NCBI GenBank assembly: GCA_018716875.1 | Contig: DVJJ01000053.1 | Location: 1-32,419 of the forward strand | Direction: 5' to 3' | Source of the DNA: Candidatus Avoscillospira avistercoris | GTDB lineage: Bacteria > Bacillota > Clostridia > Oscillospirales > Oscillospiraceae | Length of the DNA stretch: 32,419 nt | Shown: positions 17,526 to 30,015 of the stretch, one piece after another | Layout: each line of letters opens with the position of its first letter | How positions within the stretch are numbered: the first letter of the stretch is position 1 | Program-made: the position numbers and the translations under genes | Notes under the pieces: model-generated | Databases searched by the model: none | What the model saw: only the letters and a program-made list of their open reading frames with translations | Told to the model about the DNA's origin: nothing

Positions 17526-18638
17526 ATGAAATTTGTCTGTGAAAAAGCACTTCTGGTTTCTGCCATCTCTGTGGCCTCCCGAACCGTGGCACCCAAGAGT
17601 CCTATGGCAGCCCTGGAAGGCATTCACGTCCACGCCGGCATGAAGTTACAGCTCACTGGTTATAATCTGGAAACCGGTATTACCGTTTCGGTACCGGCAG
17701 AGATTGTGGAGACTGGTACTTGTATTCTGCCTGCCCGTCTGTTTTTTGATATTGTGCGGAAGCTCCCCGATGAGGAGGTTACCGTCTCTGTGGACGACAG
17801 CTACAAGGTGTCCATCCGCTGCGGCATTTCCTCCTTTACCATTACGGCTACTGACGCCGAAAATTATCCGGAGCTGCCCGATGTGGAATACGCCAACGGC
17901 GTTTCCATCCCCCAGCGAGCACTGAAGGAGCTGATCTCCGGCACCATTTTTGCGGTTTCGGAAAATCAGACCCGCCCGGTCCACACCGGCTGCCGTTTTG
18001 AGGTCACGGAAACCGATATAACTGTGGTGGCCGTGGACGGCTATCGTCTGGCCCTGCGCCGGTTCCATTTTGAGGAGGCCGCCGGCCGTGTCATGACCTT
18101 TGTGGCCCCCGGCGCCGCGTTGAAAGAAGTGGAAAAAATCCTGGGCGACACCGACGAGGAAGCCCGGTTCACCTTGGGCAGCAAGCATCTGATGTTCCAG
18201 ATTGGGGAAGCCACCCTGGTTTGCCGTCTGCTGGAGGGTGAATTCCTCGATTGGCGGCGGGTGCTGCCCACGGAAAATCCCATCAAACTGACGGCCAACG
18301 TGGAGCAACTCAATGCTTCCATTGAACGTGTGAGTTTGATTGTCTCCGAACGGCTCAAGAGTCCGGTCCGCTGCGTCTTTTCTGATAACAGCGCCGATTT
18401 CAAGACCGTTACCACCATCGGCGCGGCCCACGATGTGTGCCCCGTGGCTGGCGACGGCAAAAATCTGGAAATCGGCTTCAACTGCCGCTATCTGCTGGAT
18501 GCTCTGAAAGCTGTTCCCGCTCAGGAGGTTACGTTGGAGCTGAGCAACGGCTTGAGCCCCATTGTTCTGACTCCCACCGACGGCAGCGACCAGTTTGCCT
18601 ATATGGTTCTGCCGGTCCGGTTAAAGGAATCCATGTAA
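17526..18638 (+). CDS. dnaN: DNA polymerase III beta sliding clamp
   Basis: 370 aa; MKFVCEKALLVSAISVASRTVAPKSPMAALEGI and C-terminal FAYMVLPVRL. Confidence 0.97.
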   Translation: MKFVCEKALLVSAISVASRTVAPKSPMAALEGIHVHAGMKLQLTGYNLETGITVSVPAEIVETGTCILPARLFFDIVRKLPDEEVTVSVDDSYKVSIRCGISSFTITATDAENYPELPDVEYANGVSIPQRALKELISGTIFAVSENQTRPVHTGCRFEVTETDITVVAVDGYRLALRRFHFEEAAGRVMTFVAPGAALKEVEKILGDTDEEARFTLGSKHLMFQIGEATLVCRLLEGEFLDWRRVLPTENPIKLTANVEQLNASIERVSLIVSERLKSPVRCVFSDNSADFKTVTTIGAAHDVCPVAGDGKNLEIGFNCRYLLDALKAVPAQEVTLELSNGLSPIVLTPTDGSDQFAYMVLPVRLKESM

Positions 18639-18674
18639 AAGCAGAACGGAACATTTTGTAAAGGACGATTGGTT

Positions 18675-18929
18675 ATGAAAGTTCGCGTCACCAGAAAACA
18701 ATCGGATACCCCCATTCCCGTGGCCATTCACACGGAATTTATCAAATTACAGGACTTTTTGAAGTTCTGCGACGCGGTTTCCTCCGGCGGCATGGCCAAG
18801 AATTTCATTCAGAACGGAGAAATTGCCGTCAATGGAGAGACGGAGACCCGCCGGGGCCGGAAGCTGTATCCCGGCGACGTGGTCTCCTTCGGTCCCAACC
18901 GCTGGCAGGTGACTGCCCATGAGGCTTGA
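18675..18929 (+). CDS. yaaA: S4-domain RNA-binding protein YaaA
   Basis: KLQDFLKFCDAVSSGGMAKNFIQNGEIAVNGETETRRGRKLYPGDVV; conserved position between dnaN and recF. Confidence 0.9.
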   Translation: MKVRVTRKQSDTPIPVAIHTEFIKLQDFLKFCDAVSSGGMAKNFIQNGEIAVNGETETRRGRKLYPGDVVSFGPNRWQVTAHEA

Positions 18930-20028
18930 GCAGCTGCGGCTGCGGGGCTTTCGCAACTACGAATCGCTGACGGCCGATTTTGTCCCCGGCGTCAATCTGA
19001 TTGTCGGGGACAATGCCCAGGGAAAGACCAACCTGCTGGAGGCCATCACCTATCTGTCCATGGGCCACTCCTTCCGGACCCGTAAGGAGCAGGAGCTCAT
19101 TGGTATGGGGGCGGAGTTTGCGGAGTTGGAGGCGAAGCTGTTCTCGCAGGGACGGGAACAGTCCATCCGGGCCATTTTGTTTCCCGGCCGCCGGTCCCGA
19201 CAGCTGTACATCGGCGGTGTTCGCCAGAAAACGGCGGCAGAGCTGCCCGGTATTCTCACCACGGTGCTGTTCTGTCCCGAGGATCTGCTGACGCTGAAAA
19301 TGGGCCCGTCGGCCCGCCGCCGGCTGCTGGATAACGCCTTGACCCAGCTGCGGCCCGGCTATGAACGGGCGCTGACCCAATACACCCGTCTCCACGACCA
19401 CAAAAGCCGGATTTTAAAAGACCGGTTTCAAAATCCGTCCCTGTTGGAGACGCTGCCGGACTTCAACCTCCGGATGGCCCAGGTGGGCGCAATTTTAATC
19501 GCCTATCGTGCCCGGTTTATGGAACGGCTGGCCCAGCTGGCCGCCGACTTTCACCAGGAGTTTTCCGGCGGAAAAGAGCATTTGACCGTCACCTATCAGA
19601 CGGTTTCCAATATTCCCGACCCTCTGGCTCCCCAGCAGGAGGTGCTGCAAAAACTGTTGGAGCACCAGCACAGCCATTATCGGGCGGAGCTGGAATCGTG
19701 CCAGTGCCTTTCCGGCCCCCATCGGGACGATTTTGACGTTCTGTTGGATGGCGTCAGTCTCAAGGGCTATGGTTCCCAGGGCCAGATCCGCACAGCGGCC
19801 ATTTCGCTGAAGCTGGCCGAGCGGGAAATTTTCCGGCGGGACACCGGCGAAGAACCGGTGCTGCTGCTGGACGATGTATTGTCGGAGCTGGACCCGGCCC
19901 GACAGGACTTTATTCTTAACCGCATCGCCTCGGGCCAGGTGTTTATCACCTGCTGTGAGCGCAGCCGCGTAACGGAGATCGGCAAAGTGCTGACCATAGA
20001 ACACGGCGCGCTGCTGGAAGGAGCGTGA
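18919..20028 (+). CDS. recF: DNA replication and repair protein RecF
   Basis: MRLEQLRLRGFRNYESLTADF, VGDNAQGKTNLLEAITYL, LLLDDVLSELDPARQDFIL. Confidence 0.97.
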   Translation: MRLEQLRLRGFRNYESLTADFVPGVNLIVGDNAQGKTNLLEAITYLSMGHSFRTRKEQELIGMGAEFAELEAKLFSQGREQSIRAILFPGRRSRQLYIGGVRQKTAAELPGILTTVLFCPEDLLTLKMGPSARRRLLDNALTQLRPGYERALTQYTRLHDHKSRILKDRFQNPSLLETLPDFNLRMAQVGAILIAYRARFMERLAQLAADFHQEFSGGKEHLTVTYQTVSNIPDPLAPQQEVLQKLLEHQHSHYRAELESCQCLSGPHRDDFDVLLDGVSLKGYGSQGQIRTAAISLKLAEREIFRRDTGEEPVLLLDDVLSELDPARQDFILNRIASGQVFITCCERSRVTEIGKVLTIEHGALLEGA

Positions 20029-20032
20029 CCGG

Positions 20033-22272
<2,240 letters not shown>

Positions 22273-22308
22273 GTTGCCAATTGCCAACGAGAAAAGGAAG
22301 GCACATAC

Positions 22309-24822
22309 ATGAGCAAGAAACCACAATACGATCCCGAGGAGATTCGATTCCCGGACCAGACCATTGTCTCCGCCCCGCTGGTGGAGGAGATGGAGAAGTC
22401 CTATATCGAATACGCCATGTCGGTCATCGTGGGCAGAGCGCTGCCCGACGTCCGCGACGGCCTCAAGCCGGTCCACCGGCGCATCCTCTACGCCATGTAC
22501 GAGGACAATCTGACCCATGACAAGCCCTTCAAAAAGTCCGCCACCTGCGTGGGCGATGTGTTGGGCCGGTACCATCCCCACGGTGACGCCTCTGTTTATG
22601 ACGCTCTGGTCCGTCTGGCCCAGGATTTCTCCATGCGCTACCCGCTGGTGGACGGCCACGGCAACTTTGGCTCCATCGACGGCGATCCCGCCGCTGCCTA
22701 CCGTTACACCGAAGCCCGGCTGGCTAAAATCTCCGCCGAAATGCTTCGGGATATTGAGAAAGAGACGGTGGACTGGGACCCCAACTTTGACGAGACCCGG
22801 AAGGAGCCAAAGGTGCTGCCCTCCCGGTTCCCCAATCTGCTGGTCAACGGCTCCGCCGGCATTGCCGTCGGTATGGCTACCAATATCCCGCCCCACAACC
22901 TGCGGGAGGTTATCGGCGCGGCGGTGGAGGTGTTGGACAATCCGGAGGCCGAGCTGATTGACCTGATGGAGCACGTCCAGGGTCCCGACTTCCCCACCGG
23001 CGGCACCATTATGGGCCGCAGCGGCATCCGGGCAGCCTATGCCACGGGCCGCGGCCGCGTTATGGTTCGGGCCAAGACGGAGTTTGAGGAGTTCAACAAG
23101 GACCGGACCCGGATTATCGTCACGGAGATCCCCTACCAGGTCAACAAGCGCATGCTCATCAAGAACATGGCTGACCAGGTGGAGGACAAGCGGCTGGAGG
23201 GCATCTCCGATATCCGCGACGAGTCCGACCGCAACGGCATGCGCATTGTCATCGAGCTCAAGCGCGATGCCAATCCCCAGGTGGTGCTCAACCGTCTGTT
23301 TGCCCAGACCCAGCTGCAAACCACTTTTGCCATCAATATGCTGGCTTTGACTGAGGTCAACGGCAAATTGCAGCCCAAAATTCTGTCTCTGCGGCATATT
23401 CTTGATGAGTATCTCCACTACCAGCAGCAGGTTATCATCCGCCGGACCCAGTATGATCTGCGCAAGGCCCAGGAGCGTGCTCATCTGCTGGAAGGTCTGC
23501 TCATTGCCCAGGACAATATTGACGAGGTTATCCGCATCATCCGCACCAGCTACGATGATGCCAAGCAGCGGTTGATGGACCGGTTCTCCCTGTCCGATGT
23601 CCAGGCCCAGGCCATCTGTGATATGCGGCTGATTGCCCTGCAAGGTCTGAACCGGGAGAAGCTGGAAGCCGAGTACAAGGAGTTGGAAGAGCGCATCGAT
23701 TACTATAACCAACTGCTGGCCAGCGAGGAGATGCAGAAGCAGGTCCTCAAGGAAGAGCTGCTGGAAATTGCCCAAAAGTTCGGTGACGACCGCCACACGG
23801 ACATTGAGGACGTGGAGGACGAAATCGACATTGAGGACCTCATTGCGGAGGAGGAGTGCTGCTATACTCTGTCCCGTCAGGGCTACATCAAGCGTATGCC
23901 TGCCTCCACCTACCGGACCCAGCGCCGTGGCGGCCGTGGCGTCAACGCCCAGAACCTCAAGGAGGAGGACTATGTCCGCTCCATGGTGACGGCGTCTACC
24001 CATGATTATCTGCTGTTCTTCACCAGCACCGGCAAGGTCCACCGCCGCAAGGGCTATCGGATTCCCGAGGCGGGACGGACGGCCCGTGGTACGGCCATCG
24101 TCAACATCCTGCCTCTGGAGCCCGGCGAACAGGTGACGGCTATGCTGGCAACCCGGGAATTTGGCGAGGACAGCTATCTGTTCATGGTCACCCGGAATGG
24201 TACCGTCAAGCGGCTTGTGATGGAGTCCATCCATACGGCCCGCAAGGCCGGTATCCGCGCCTTGACGTTGGAGGAAGGCGACAAGCTGATTTCCGTACTG
24301 AAAACCAACGGCAGCGACCAAATTCTCATCTGCACCAAGGACGGTATGGCCCTCTGCTGCGATGAAAACGACGTCCGGCCCATGGGCCGCGACGCCCAGG
24401 GCGTCCGGGGTATTCGTCTGGAAGACGGTGACCGGGTTGTGGGCGCGGAGCTGTACCAGGAGGGCAAGCAGCTGCTTGCCGTTACGGAAAACGGCTATGG
24501 CAAGCGCACCAACGTAGAAGAGTATCTGCGCACCGGTGAAGACGGCACCCGCCAGCCCCAGAAGCGCGGCGGCAAGGGCCTGAAAGCCTACAACCTGACG
24601 GAAAAGACCGGCCCCATTGCCGGTGTCCGGGTGGTTTGTGACGATGACGACGTAATGCTCATTGAGGACGGCGGCGTTATGATCCGTATGGCCGCTTCCG
24701 ATATCAACATTTACAAGCGCGATACCCAGGGCGTTATTGTCATGCGCATTGACGAGGGCAACCGGGTTATTGCTCTGGAGCGGGTGGAAAAGGAAGAGTC
24801 CGGCGAGGAGACGGAAGAATAA
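22309..24822 (+). CDS. gyrA: DNA gyrase subunit A
   Basis: 837 aa; [50 protein letters not shown], GyrA-box QRRGGRG. Confidence 0.98.
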   Translation: MSKKPQYDPEEIRFPDQTIVSAPLVEEMEKSYIEYAMSVIVGRALPDVRDGLKPVHRRILYAMYEDNLTHDKPFKKSATCVGDVLGRYHPHGDASVYDALVRLAQDFSMRYPLVDGHGNFGSIDGDPAAAYRYTEARLAKISAEMLRDIEKETVDWDPNFDETRKEPKVLPSRFPNLLVNGSAGIAVGMATNIPPHNLREVIGAAVEVLDNPEAELIDLMEHVQGPDFPTGGTIMGRSGIRAAYATGRGRVMVRAKTEFEEFNKDRTRIIVTEIPYQVNKRMLIKNMADQVEDKRLEGISDIRDESDRNGMRIVIELKRDANPQVVLNRLFAQTQLQTTFAINMLALTEVNGKLQPKILSLRHILDEYLHYQQQVIIRRTQYDLRKAQERAHLLEGLLIAQDNIDEVIRIIRTSYDDAKQRLMDRFSLSDVQAQAICDMRLIALQGLNREKLEAEYKELEERIDYYNQLLASEEMQKQVLKEELLEIAQKFGDDRHTDIEDVEDEIDIEDLIAEEECCYTLSRQGYIKRMPASTYRTQRRGGRGVNAQNLKEEDYVRSMVTASTHDYLLFFTSTGKVHRRKGYRIPEAGRTARGTAIVNILPLEPGEQVTAMLATREFGEDSYLFMVTRNGTVKRLVMESIHTARKAGIRALTLEEGDKLISVLKTNGSDQILICTKDGMALCCDENDVRPMGRDAQGVRGIRLEDGDRVVGAELYQEGKQLLAVTENGYGKRTNVEEYLRTGEDGTRQPQKRGGKGLKAYNLTEKTGPIAGVRVVCDDDDVMLIEDGGVMIRMAASDINIYKRDTQGVIVMRIDEGNRVIALERVEKEESGEETEE

Positions 24823-24855
24823 CCGTTTGCTGGGCGGAGAAACGGGGGAAACTTT

Positions 24856-25368
24856 ATGGCACAGAACACCAACACCACATCCATCGGCTGTGCCTCCGGG
24901 ATTGTCCGGGGCCTGGGTATTCTGCTGCTGCTTGCCGGTTTGGGCAACGCCTTTTCCGGAGAGGGAGCGCCGAGCTTTGTTGTGGCTATCATCGGTCTGG
25001 TGCTGCTGCTTGCCGGTTCCGGTAAAAAGCAGCGCCGGAAGGAGAACCACGAGGCGCTCCAGCAGGCACGGCAGCTGTACCGGGAACCCATTCTCCAGGC
25101 CAAGCGGGAGGTCAAAGAGGCCGTGCGCATGGCGGAGAACAGAGCACAGGAGCGTGCGCAGCAGCGGCAGCCCCAGCAGCAGGCGGCAGCACCGAAGAAA
25201 ACCGACCAGCCATGCCCCAATCCGGAACCCCATCGCCATTATGAATTGCCCCGCCAGCCCCTATACAATGGGGCGCGGCTCATTGAAAACCGCAAAACGC
25301 TCTATCAAGCGGGATTGCTGACCCGGGAGGAGTACGACGCTGAGGTTCGGAAACTCCGGAGCCGGTAA
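24856..25368 (+). CDS. Small membrane protein with C-terminal SHOCT-like segment
   Basis: 170 aa; two N-terminal hydrophobic segments, basic/Gln-rich linker, C-terminal NRKTLYQAGLLTREEYDAEVRKLRSR. Confidence 0.75.
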   Translation: MAQNTNTTSIGCASGIVRGLGILLLLAGLGNAFSGEGAPSFVVAIIGLVLLLAGSGKKQRRKENHEALQQARQLYREPILQAKREVKEAVRMAENRAQERAQQRQPQQQAAAPKKTDQPCPNPEPHRHYELPRQPLYNGARLIENRKTLYQAGLLTREEYDAEVRKLRSR

Positions 25369-25396
25369 TGCGAGAAATTCACCACGAGGTGACGCT

Positions 25397-26572
25397 ATGG
25401 AAAAAACACTGGGCGTTTACGTCCATATCCCCTTTTGCCGCAGCAAATGCGAATACTGCGATTTTTATTCCCTGGGCGGCGGCCGCAGCAAGGAGCTGAT
25501 GGACCGTTACCTCCATGCGCTGATTCTGCACATCCGGGAGACGGCAGCTCTGGCCCCCGACTATCTGGTGGATTCGGTCTATTTCGGCGGCGGTACGCCC
25601 TCCTTTTTTGGCGCCGACGGCCTGAAACGAATTTTGGCGGAAATCCGTAAGCGGTTCAATATGGACCGGGAGTGTGAGGTGACCTTTGAGGCCAACCCGG
25701 AATCGGTCAACGCCATGACGCTGCACAAGCTGCGCTCTGCCGGCTTCAATCGCATGAGCCTGGGCGTCCAGAATGAGGCCGACGAGGTTTTGAAGGCACT
25801 GGGCCGTCCCCATACCTATGAGCAGGCCGTTTTTGCGGTGGAAAATGCCAGAAAGGCCGGTTTTGAGAATATTTCTCTCGATTTGATGTATGGTTTGCCC
25901 AATCAGACCAGAGAAAAGTGGATGCAAACGCTGCGGACCGTTTTGGATCTGCGGCCCGATCATCTGTCCTGTTATGGCCTGAAAGTGGAGCCGGGTACGC
26001 CGCTGTATACGTACTATGAAAGCGCCAACCTGCCCGATGATGACACCCAGGCGGATATGTACCTCTATGCCGTGGAGACACTGGAGAATTTCGGCTATGC
26101 CCAATACGAAATCTCCAATTATGCACGGGAGGGTATGGCCTGCCGCCACAATCTCAAATACTGGACCGGCGGCGAATATATCGGCTTCGGCCCCTCTGCT
26201 TCGTCGGACTTTGCTGGAAAACGATTTACGGCAGCGGCCAGCCTAGAGACGTATCTGAAAGGCGTCCACGGCGGCGGCGTGATTTTGTCGGAGTGCGAAA
26301 CCATCGCGCCCCGGGAGCGGGCCGGTGAATATCTGATGCTGCGGCTGCGAACCAGTCAGGGCATTAACGGTGACGAGTATGAAAGCCGGTTCCTATTACC
26401 CTTCGATATTTTGGAAAAGGGTATGCGGTTCTATGCCGAAAAGGGCTTGGCCGTCTGCGAGGAGGGCTGTTGGCATCTGACGCCCAAGGGCTTCCTGCTG
26501 TCCAACCGGATAATCGGTGGACTGCTGGAGCTCCAGGAGCGCTCCCAACCTCTGACCCGCCGGGGCCGATAA
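25397..26572 (+). CDS. hemW: Radical SAM heme chaperone HemW (coproporphyrinogen III oxidase-like)
   Basis: VYVHIPFCRSKCEYCDFYS radical SAM motif; VYFGGGTPSFF; LKVEPGTPLY. Confidence 0.94.
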   Translation: MEKTLGVYVHIPFCRSKCEYCDFYSLGGGRSKELMDRYLHALILHIRETAALAPDYLVDSVYFGGGTPSFFGADGLKRILAEIRKRFNMDRECEVTFEANPESVNAMTLHKLRSAGFNRMSLGVQNEADEVLKALGRPHTYEQAVFAVENARKAGFENISLDLMYGLPNQTREKWMQTLRTVLDLRPDHLSCYGLKVEPGTPLYTYYESANLPDDDTQADMYLYAVETLENFGYAQYEISNYAREGMACRHNLKYWTGGEYIGFGPSASSDFAGKRFTAAASLETYLKGVHGGGVILSECETIAPRERAGEYLMLRLRTSQGINGDEYESRFLLPFDILEKGMRFYAEKGLAVCEEGCWHLTPKGFLLSNRIIGGLLELQERSQPLTRRGR

Positions 26573-26594
26573 GTTAGTACAAGAAAAAGAAATT

Positions 26595-26777
26595 AAAGTT
26601 TTTACCCAATTTTTTTACAAAAAAATTGTGGGGTCCAGGGGCAACGCCATGGTCGCCCGCCGCAGCGGGTGAAATTCCCCCATCGTCCCCAAGCGCCATC
26701 CCCAGATGGCGCAATTCCAGGCCAAAGGCCATGGTCCACGCTGCCGCCCCCTCAGGGGTGGACAGCGTAGACCATAG
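26595..26777 (-). repeat. Dispersed multi-hairpin repeat, copy D (long form, inverted)
   Basis: Reverse complement carries the same ordered modules as copy A: GGTCTACGCTG..., GGCCTTTGGCC, TTGCGCCATC-TGGG-GATGGCGC, GGGAATTTCACCCGCTGCGGCGGGCGACC, CAATTTTTTTGTAAAAAAATTGGGTAAAAACTTT. Confidence 0.8.
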
Positions 26778-26832
26778 AATCCAACAAATCCGGGGAATTG
26801 TATTGGTTCTGCAAAAAAATCAGGAATTTTTA

Positions 26833-26862
26833 TTGACATTCCCTATCCACATGGGATATAAT
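26833..26862 (+). promoter_or_regulatory. rpmH promoter with DnaA-box-like sequence in the spacer
   Basis: TTGACA (26833-26838), 18-nt spacer containing CTATCCACA (26843-26851), TATAAT (26857-26862). Confidence 0.75.
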
Positions 26863-26966
26863 ATCTCTCGTATCGTTTCCCTTTGGGGAAATTATGCCTA
26901 AATTTACTCGCTGCGGCCGCACTGGGCGGCTGTTGAGCATGATTCTGACTCAGGAGGTGTACCACA

Positions 26967-27107
26967 ATGGCTACCGTTCGTACCTATCAGCCCAAGAAGC
27001 GCTACCGTTCCAAGGTCTGCGGCTTCCGCAAGAGAATGTCCACCGCCAACGGCCGTAAGGTCCTGGCCCGCCGCCGTGCCAAGGGCAGAGCCAAGCTGTC
27101 CTACTGA
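26967..27107 (+). CDS. rpmH: 50S ribosomal protein L34
   Basis: Short ORF absent from the track: [46 protein letters not shown], preceded by AGGAGG. Confidence 0.97.
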   Translation: MATVRTYQPKKRYRSKVCGFRKRMSTANGRKVLARRRAKGRAKLSY

Positions 27108-27210
27108 TCCCGGCTCGCAGAATACTGCTCGAGAAGCGAATGATTAGAGGGGTGAATGGAAACCTGTTTCTGTTCGCCCCCTCCGTCTATTTATAGGAGG
27201 CAGAAATTCC

Positions 27211-27555
27211 ATGGAATTTTCCAAGTCTCTGAAGCTGAATCACCTGTTTCGCCGCCTGTACCGCAAGGGACAAAGCGCCGCCAACGGCTATCTGGTCCTC
27301 TACTGCCGCCGCAACGGTTCCCAGACCAACCGCATCGGCTTGACCGTTTCGGCCAAGCTGGGACATGCCGTGGTCCGCAATAAGCTGCGCCGCCGTCTGC
27401 GGGAGATCTACCGGCTCCACGAAGGGTCCTTCTGCCGCGGCTATGACATTGTAGTCGTGGCCCGCAGCCGTGCCGTCTCTGCATCGTACCAACAGCTGGA
27501 ACGCTCCTATCTGGCACTGGCAAAAAAGCTTCATTTGCTGGAAGGTGACGTATGA
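27211..27555 (+). CDS. rnpA: Ribonuclease P protein component
   Basis: 114 aa; [28 protein letters not shown]. Confidence 0.96.
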   Translation: MEFSKSLKLNHLFRRLYRKGQSAANGYLVLYCRRNGSQTNRIGLTVSAKLGHAVVRNKLRRRLREIYRLHEGSFCRGYDIVVVARSRAVSASYQQLERSYLALAKKLHLLEGDV

Positions 27556-27764
27556 AACGCCTGCTTTTAGCCCTCATTCGCTTTTACCGCCGATTTGTCT
27601 CGCCCGCCTTTCCGCCACAGTGCCGCTTCAGCCCCACGTGTTCCCAGTACGCGATGGAGGCTATCGAGAAGTACGGCGCCTGGAAGGGCGGTCGGCTGAC
27701 CATTCGGCGGCTTCTGCGCTGCCACCCCTTCTATAAGGGGGACTACTTCGATCCGGTTCCGTAA
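27552..27764 (+). CDS. yidD: Membrane protein insertion efficiency factor YidD
   Basis: 70 aa; [40 protein letters not shown]; overlaps rnpA by 4 nt. Confidence 0.95.
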   Translation: MKRLLLALIRFYRRFVSPAFPPQCRFSPTCSQYAMEAIEKYGAWKGGRLTIRRLLRCHPFYKGDYFDPVP

Positions 27765-27806
27765 GGGACCTGTCCCTTTGGAGCCACACAGGAAAGGAAG
27801 AATACT

Positions 27807-29042
27807 TTGACTTCAATTGCTGACATCATTCGGATCCCCTTTGGCTATATGCTGGAGTTTCTCTACAACTTCTCCGGCAATTACGGCCTGGCCCTGATCC
27901 TCTTCGGCATTGCCATCAAACTGATTCTGCTGCCGGTCAGCGCCAAGAGCAAGAAAAGCATGATGAAGATGTCCCGTATGGCCCCCCGGGTCAAGGCTCT
28001 GGAAGCCAAGTACGGCGACGATAAAACAAAATATCAGATGGAGGTCATGAAGCTCTACAAAAAAGAGGGCGTCTCCACCACCGGCGGATGTCTCTGGGCC
28101 TTCGTTCCTCTGCTGATTTTGATTCCCCTGTATCAGGTCATCCGCGAGCCCATGGTCTATATGATGCACCTGAGCCGCGAGCAGGCCACCGAAATCGTCA
28201 ACATTGTCGGCCAGCATGTGGAGCTGGGCGGCAACACCTATTACCATCAGCTGGCCGCCGCCAGCTATTTGGGCGAGTATGTCAACGAGGTCAAGGCTGC
28301 CATTCCGGCGCTGGCCAATGTGGACCTGTCCCCCATTAACTTTAATTTCCTGGGTATCAACCTGGGTAAAATCCCCACCTGGCAGTTCTGGACCGTCACC
28401 GGTTGGGCGGAGATCGGCCTGTTCCTGATGCCGGTCATTTCCGCTGCGTCCCAGTGGTTCTCCATGGTCGTGATGCAGAAGTTCAACGCCTCTGTGGCTA
28501 CCAACAACCGCGGCGAACAGGATAACGACGCGGCTTCTGCCGTCAACCAGTCCATGAAGACCATGAATTTCATCATGCCCATCATGTCCCTCTGGATCGG
28601 CTTCTCTATGCCCGCCGGTATGTCTGTTTACTGGATTACCCAGGGTTTGTTTGGTCTGGTGCAGGAGTTCTTCCTGACGAAGCATTACCGTAAGGTTTAC
28701 GACGCTGAGGATGAAATCCGCCGCCAGGAGTACGCCGAGGAGGAGGCCCGGGAGGCCGAAAAGGAGCGTCTGCGGGCCGAACGCCGCGCCAAGCTGGGCG
28801 ATGTGGCCGACCCCAACACCTCTAAAAAGAAGCTGGCCGCCAAAGAGAAAGCCGAGCGGGCCAACCATGTGGAGGGCAAGCTGACGGCGGAACAGAAGGA
28901 AGCGCTGCGTCTGGCCAAGGAAAAGGCTGACGAGGAGCGTCACTTCTCCGGCATCGAAGACCGGCCCTACTGCCGCGGCCGTGCCTATCAGGCCCAGCGC
29001 TACGGCCGGAATACCAGCGAACCCATTTTGGAAGAAGAATGA
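27807..29042 (+). CDS. yidC: YidC/Oxa1 family membrane protein insertase
   Basis: 411 aa; LALILFGIAIKLILLPVSAKSKKSMMKMSRMAPRVKALEAKYGDDK; charged C-terminal tail. Confidence 0.95.
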   Translation: MTSIADIIRIPFGYMLEFLYNFSGNYGLALILFGIAIKLILLPVSAKSKKSMMKMSRMAPRVKALEAKYGDDKTKYQMEVMKLYKKEGVSTTGGCLWAFVPLLILIPLYQVIREPMVYMMHLSREQATEIVNIVGQHVELGGNTYYHQLAAASYLGEYVNEVKAAIPALANVDLSPINFNFLGINLGKIPTWQFWTVTGWAEIGLFLMPVISAASQWFSMVVMQKFNASVATNNRGEQDNDAASAVNQSMKTMNFIMPIMSLWIGFSMPAGMSVYWITQGLFGLVQEFFLTKHYRKVYDAEDEIRRQEYAEEEAREAEKERLRAERRAKLGDVADPNTSKKKLAAKEKAERANHVEGKLTAEQKEALRLAKEKADEERHFSGIEDRPYCRGRAYQAQRYGRNTSEPILEEE

Positions 29043-29083
29043 GACTCTGCAACAGCTGACGTTTATAGCAAGGAGCAGTGAAT

Positions 29084-29974
29084 ATGGAAAAGTTTATTAT
29101 CACCACCGGTAAGACGCTGGATCTGGCCATTGCCGCCGCTCTGGAGGAGCTGAAGCTGGACCGTACCAGCGTGTCGGTGGAGGTTCTGGAGCAGCCCAAG
29201 TCCGGTTTCCTGGGCTTCGGCGCTCAGCCTGCCAAGGTCAAGGTGAGCTATGAGGCCGATGAGCCGGTGGCCGTTCCCGCCGCCGCCCTGTCCTCCGCCT
29301 CCCGCAGCAAGCCCAAGGCCCAGAAGACCGCGGAACAGTCCAAGGCTGAGATCAAGTTTGAGGCCAAACCCGCTCCCGCGCCCAAAGCGGAGACGCCCGC
29401 TGCACCCAAGGCCCAGCGGACCGAGCGGAAGCCCGAGAAAAAGCCCGAGGCCCCCAAACCCCAGGAGCCCAAAGTGGTCAAGGAGTATCCCGTAGCCGAA
29501 GCCGGTTCCACCGAGGAGCGCATTGAGACCTTCGTCAAGGGTCTGCTGGAGCATATGGGTTCTGACGCCGTGCCCCACGCTGTCAAGTCCGGCGACGATA
29601 TCTACAATGTGGATCTGGTGGGCAACAGCCTGGGTATGCTCATCGGTCACCGGGGCGAGACGCTGGACGCCATCCAGCACTTGACCAACTACGTGGTGAA
29701 CCGCGAGGCCGGAAAGCGGGCCCGCATCAACATCGACGCCGAGTGCTATCGCCAGAAGAGGGAGGAATCCCTGGTCCGTCTGGCCAATAAGGTGGCCGGT
29801 AAGGTGGTGCGTTACCGCCGCAACATCACCCTGGAGCCCATGAACGCCTACGAGCGCCATGTGATCCATGCGGCTTTGCAGGACACCCCTGATGTGACCA
29901 CCTATTCCACGGGCACTGAGCCCAACCGTCGCATTGTGGTGGCTTACAGCCGCTACCGCAGCACCGAGAAATAA
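29084..29974 (+). CDS. jag: Jag/KhpB RNA-binding protein (Jag-N, KH, R3H)
   Basis: N-terminal Jag-N, Pro/Ala/Lys-rich linker, KH segment GMLIGHRGETLDAIQHLTNYVVNR, R3H region MNAYERHVIHAAL. Confidence 0.93.
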   Translation: MEKFIITTGKTLDLAIAAALEELKLDRTSVSVEVLEQPKSGFLGFGAQPAKVKVSYEADEPVAVPAAALSSASRSKPKAQKTAEQSKAEIKFEAKPAPAPKAETPAAPKAQRTERKPEKKPEAPKPQEPKVVKEYPVAEAGSTEERIETFVKGLLEHMGSDAVPHAVKSGDDIYNVDLVGNSLGMLIGHRGETLDAIQHLTNYVVNREAGKRARINIDAECYRQKREESLVRLANKVAGKVVRYRRNITLEPMNAYERHVIHAALQDTPDVTTYSTGTEPNRRIVVAYSRYRSTEK

Positions 29975-29977
29975 ACG

Positions 29978-30015
29978 ATGCCCCCTGTGCAGAATGCGCA
30001 GGGGGCATTTTTTCA
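29978..30015 (+). terminator. Intrinsic terminator after jag
   Basis: ATGCCCCCTGTGC-AGAAT-GCGCAGGGGGCAT followed by T6. Confidence 0.85.

Noticed and set aside
26894-27055. Short out-of-frame leader ORF starting in the rpmH 5' UTR (MPKFTRCGRTGRLLSM...)
   Set aside because: No clear ribosome-binding site, and it overlaps rpmH out of frame with no recognisable product.
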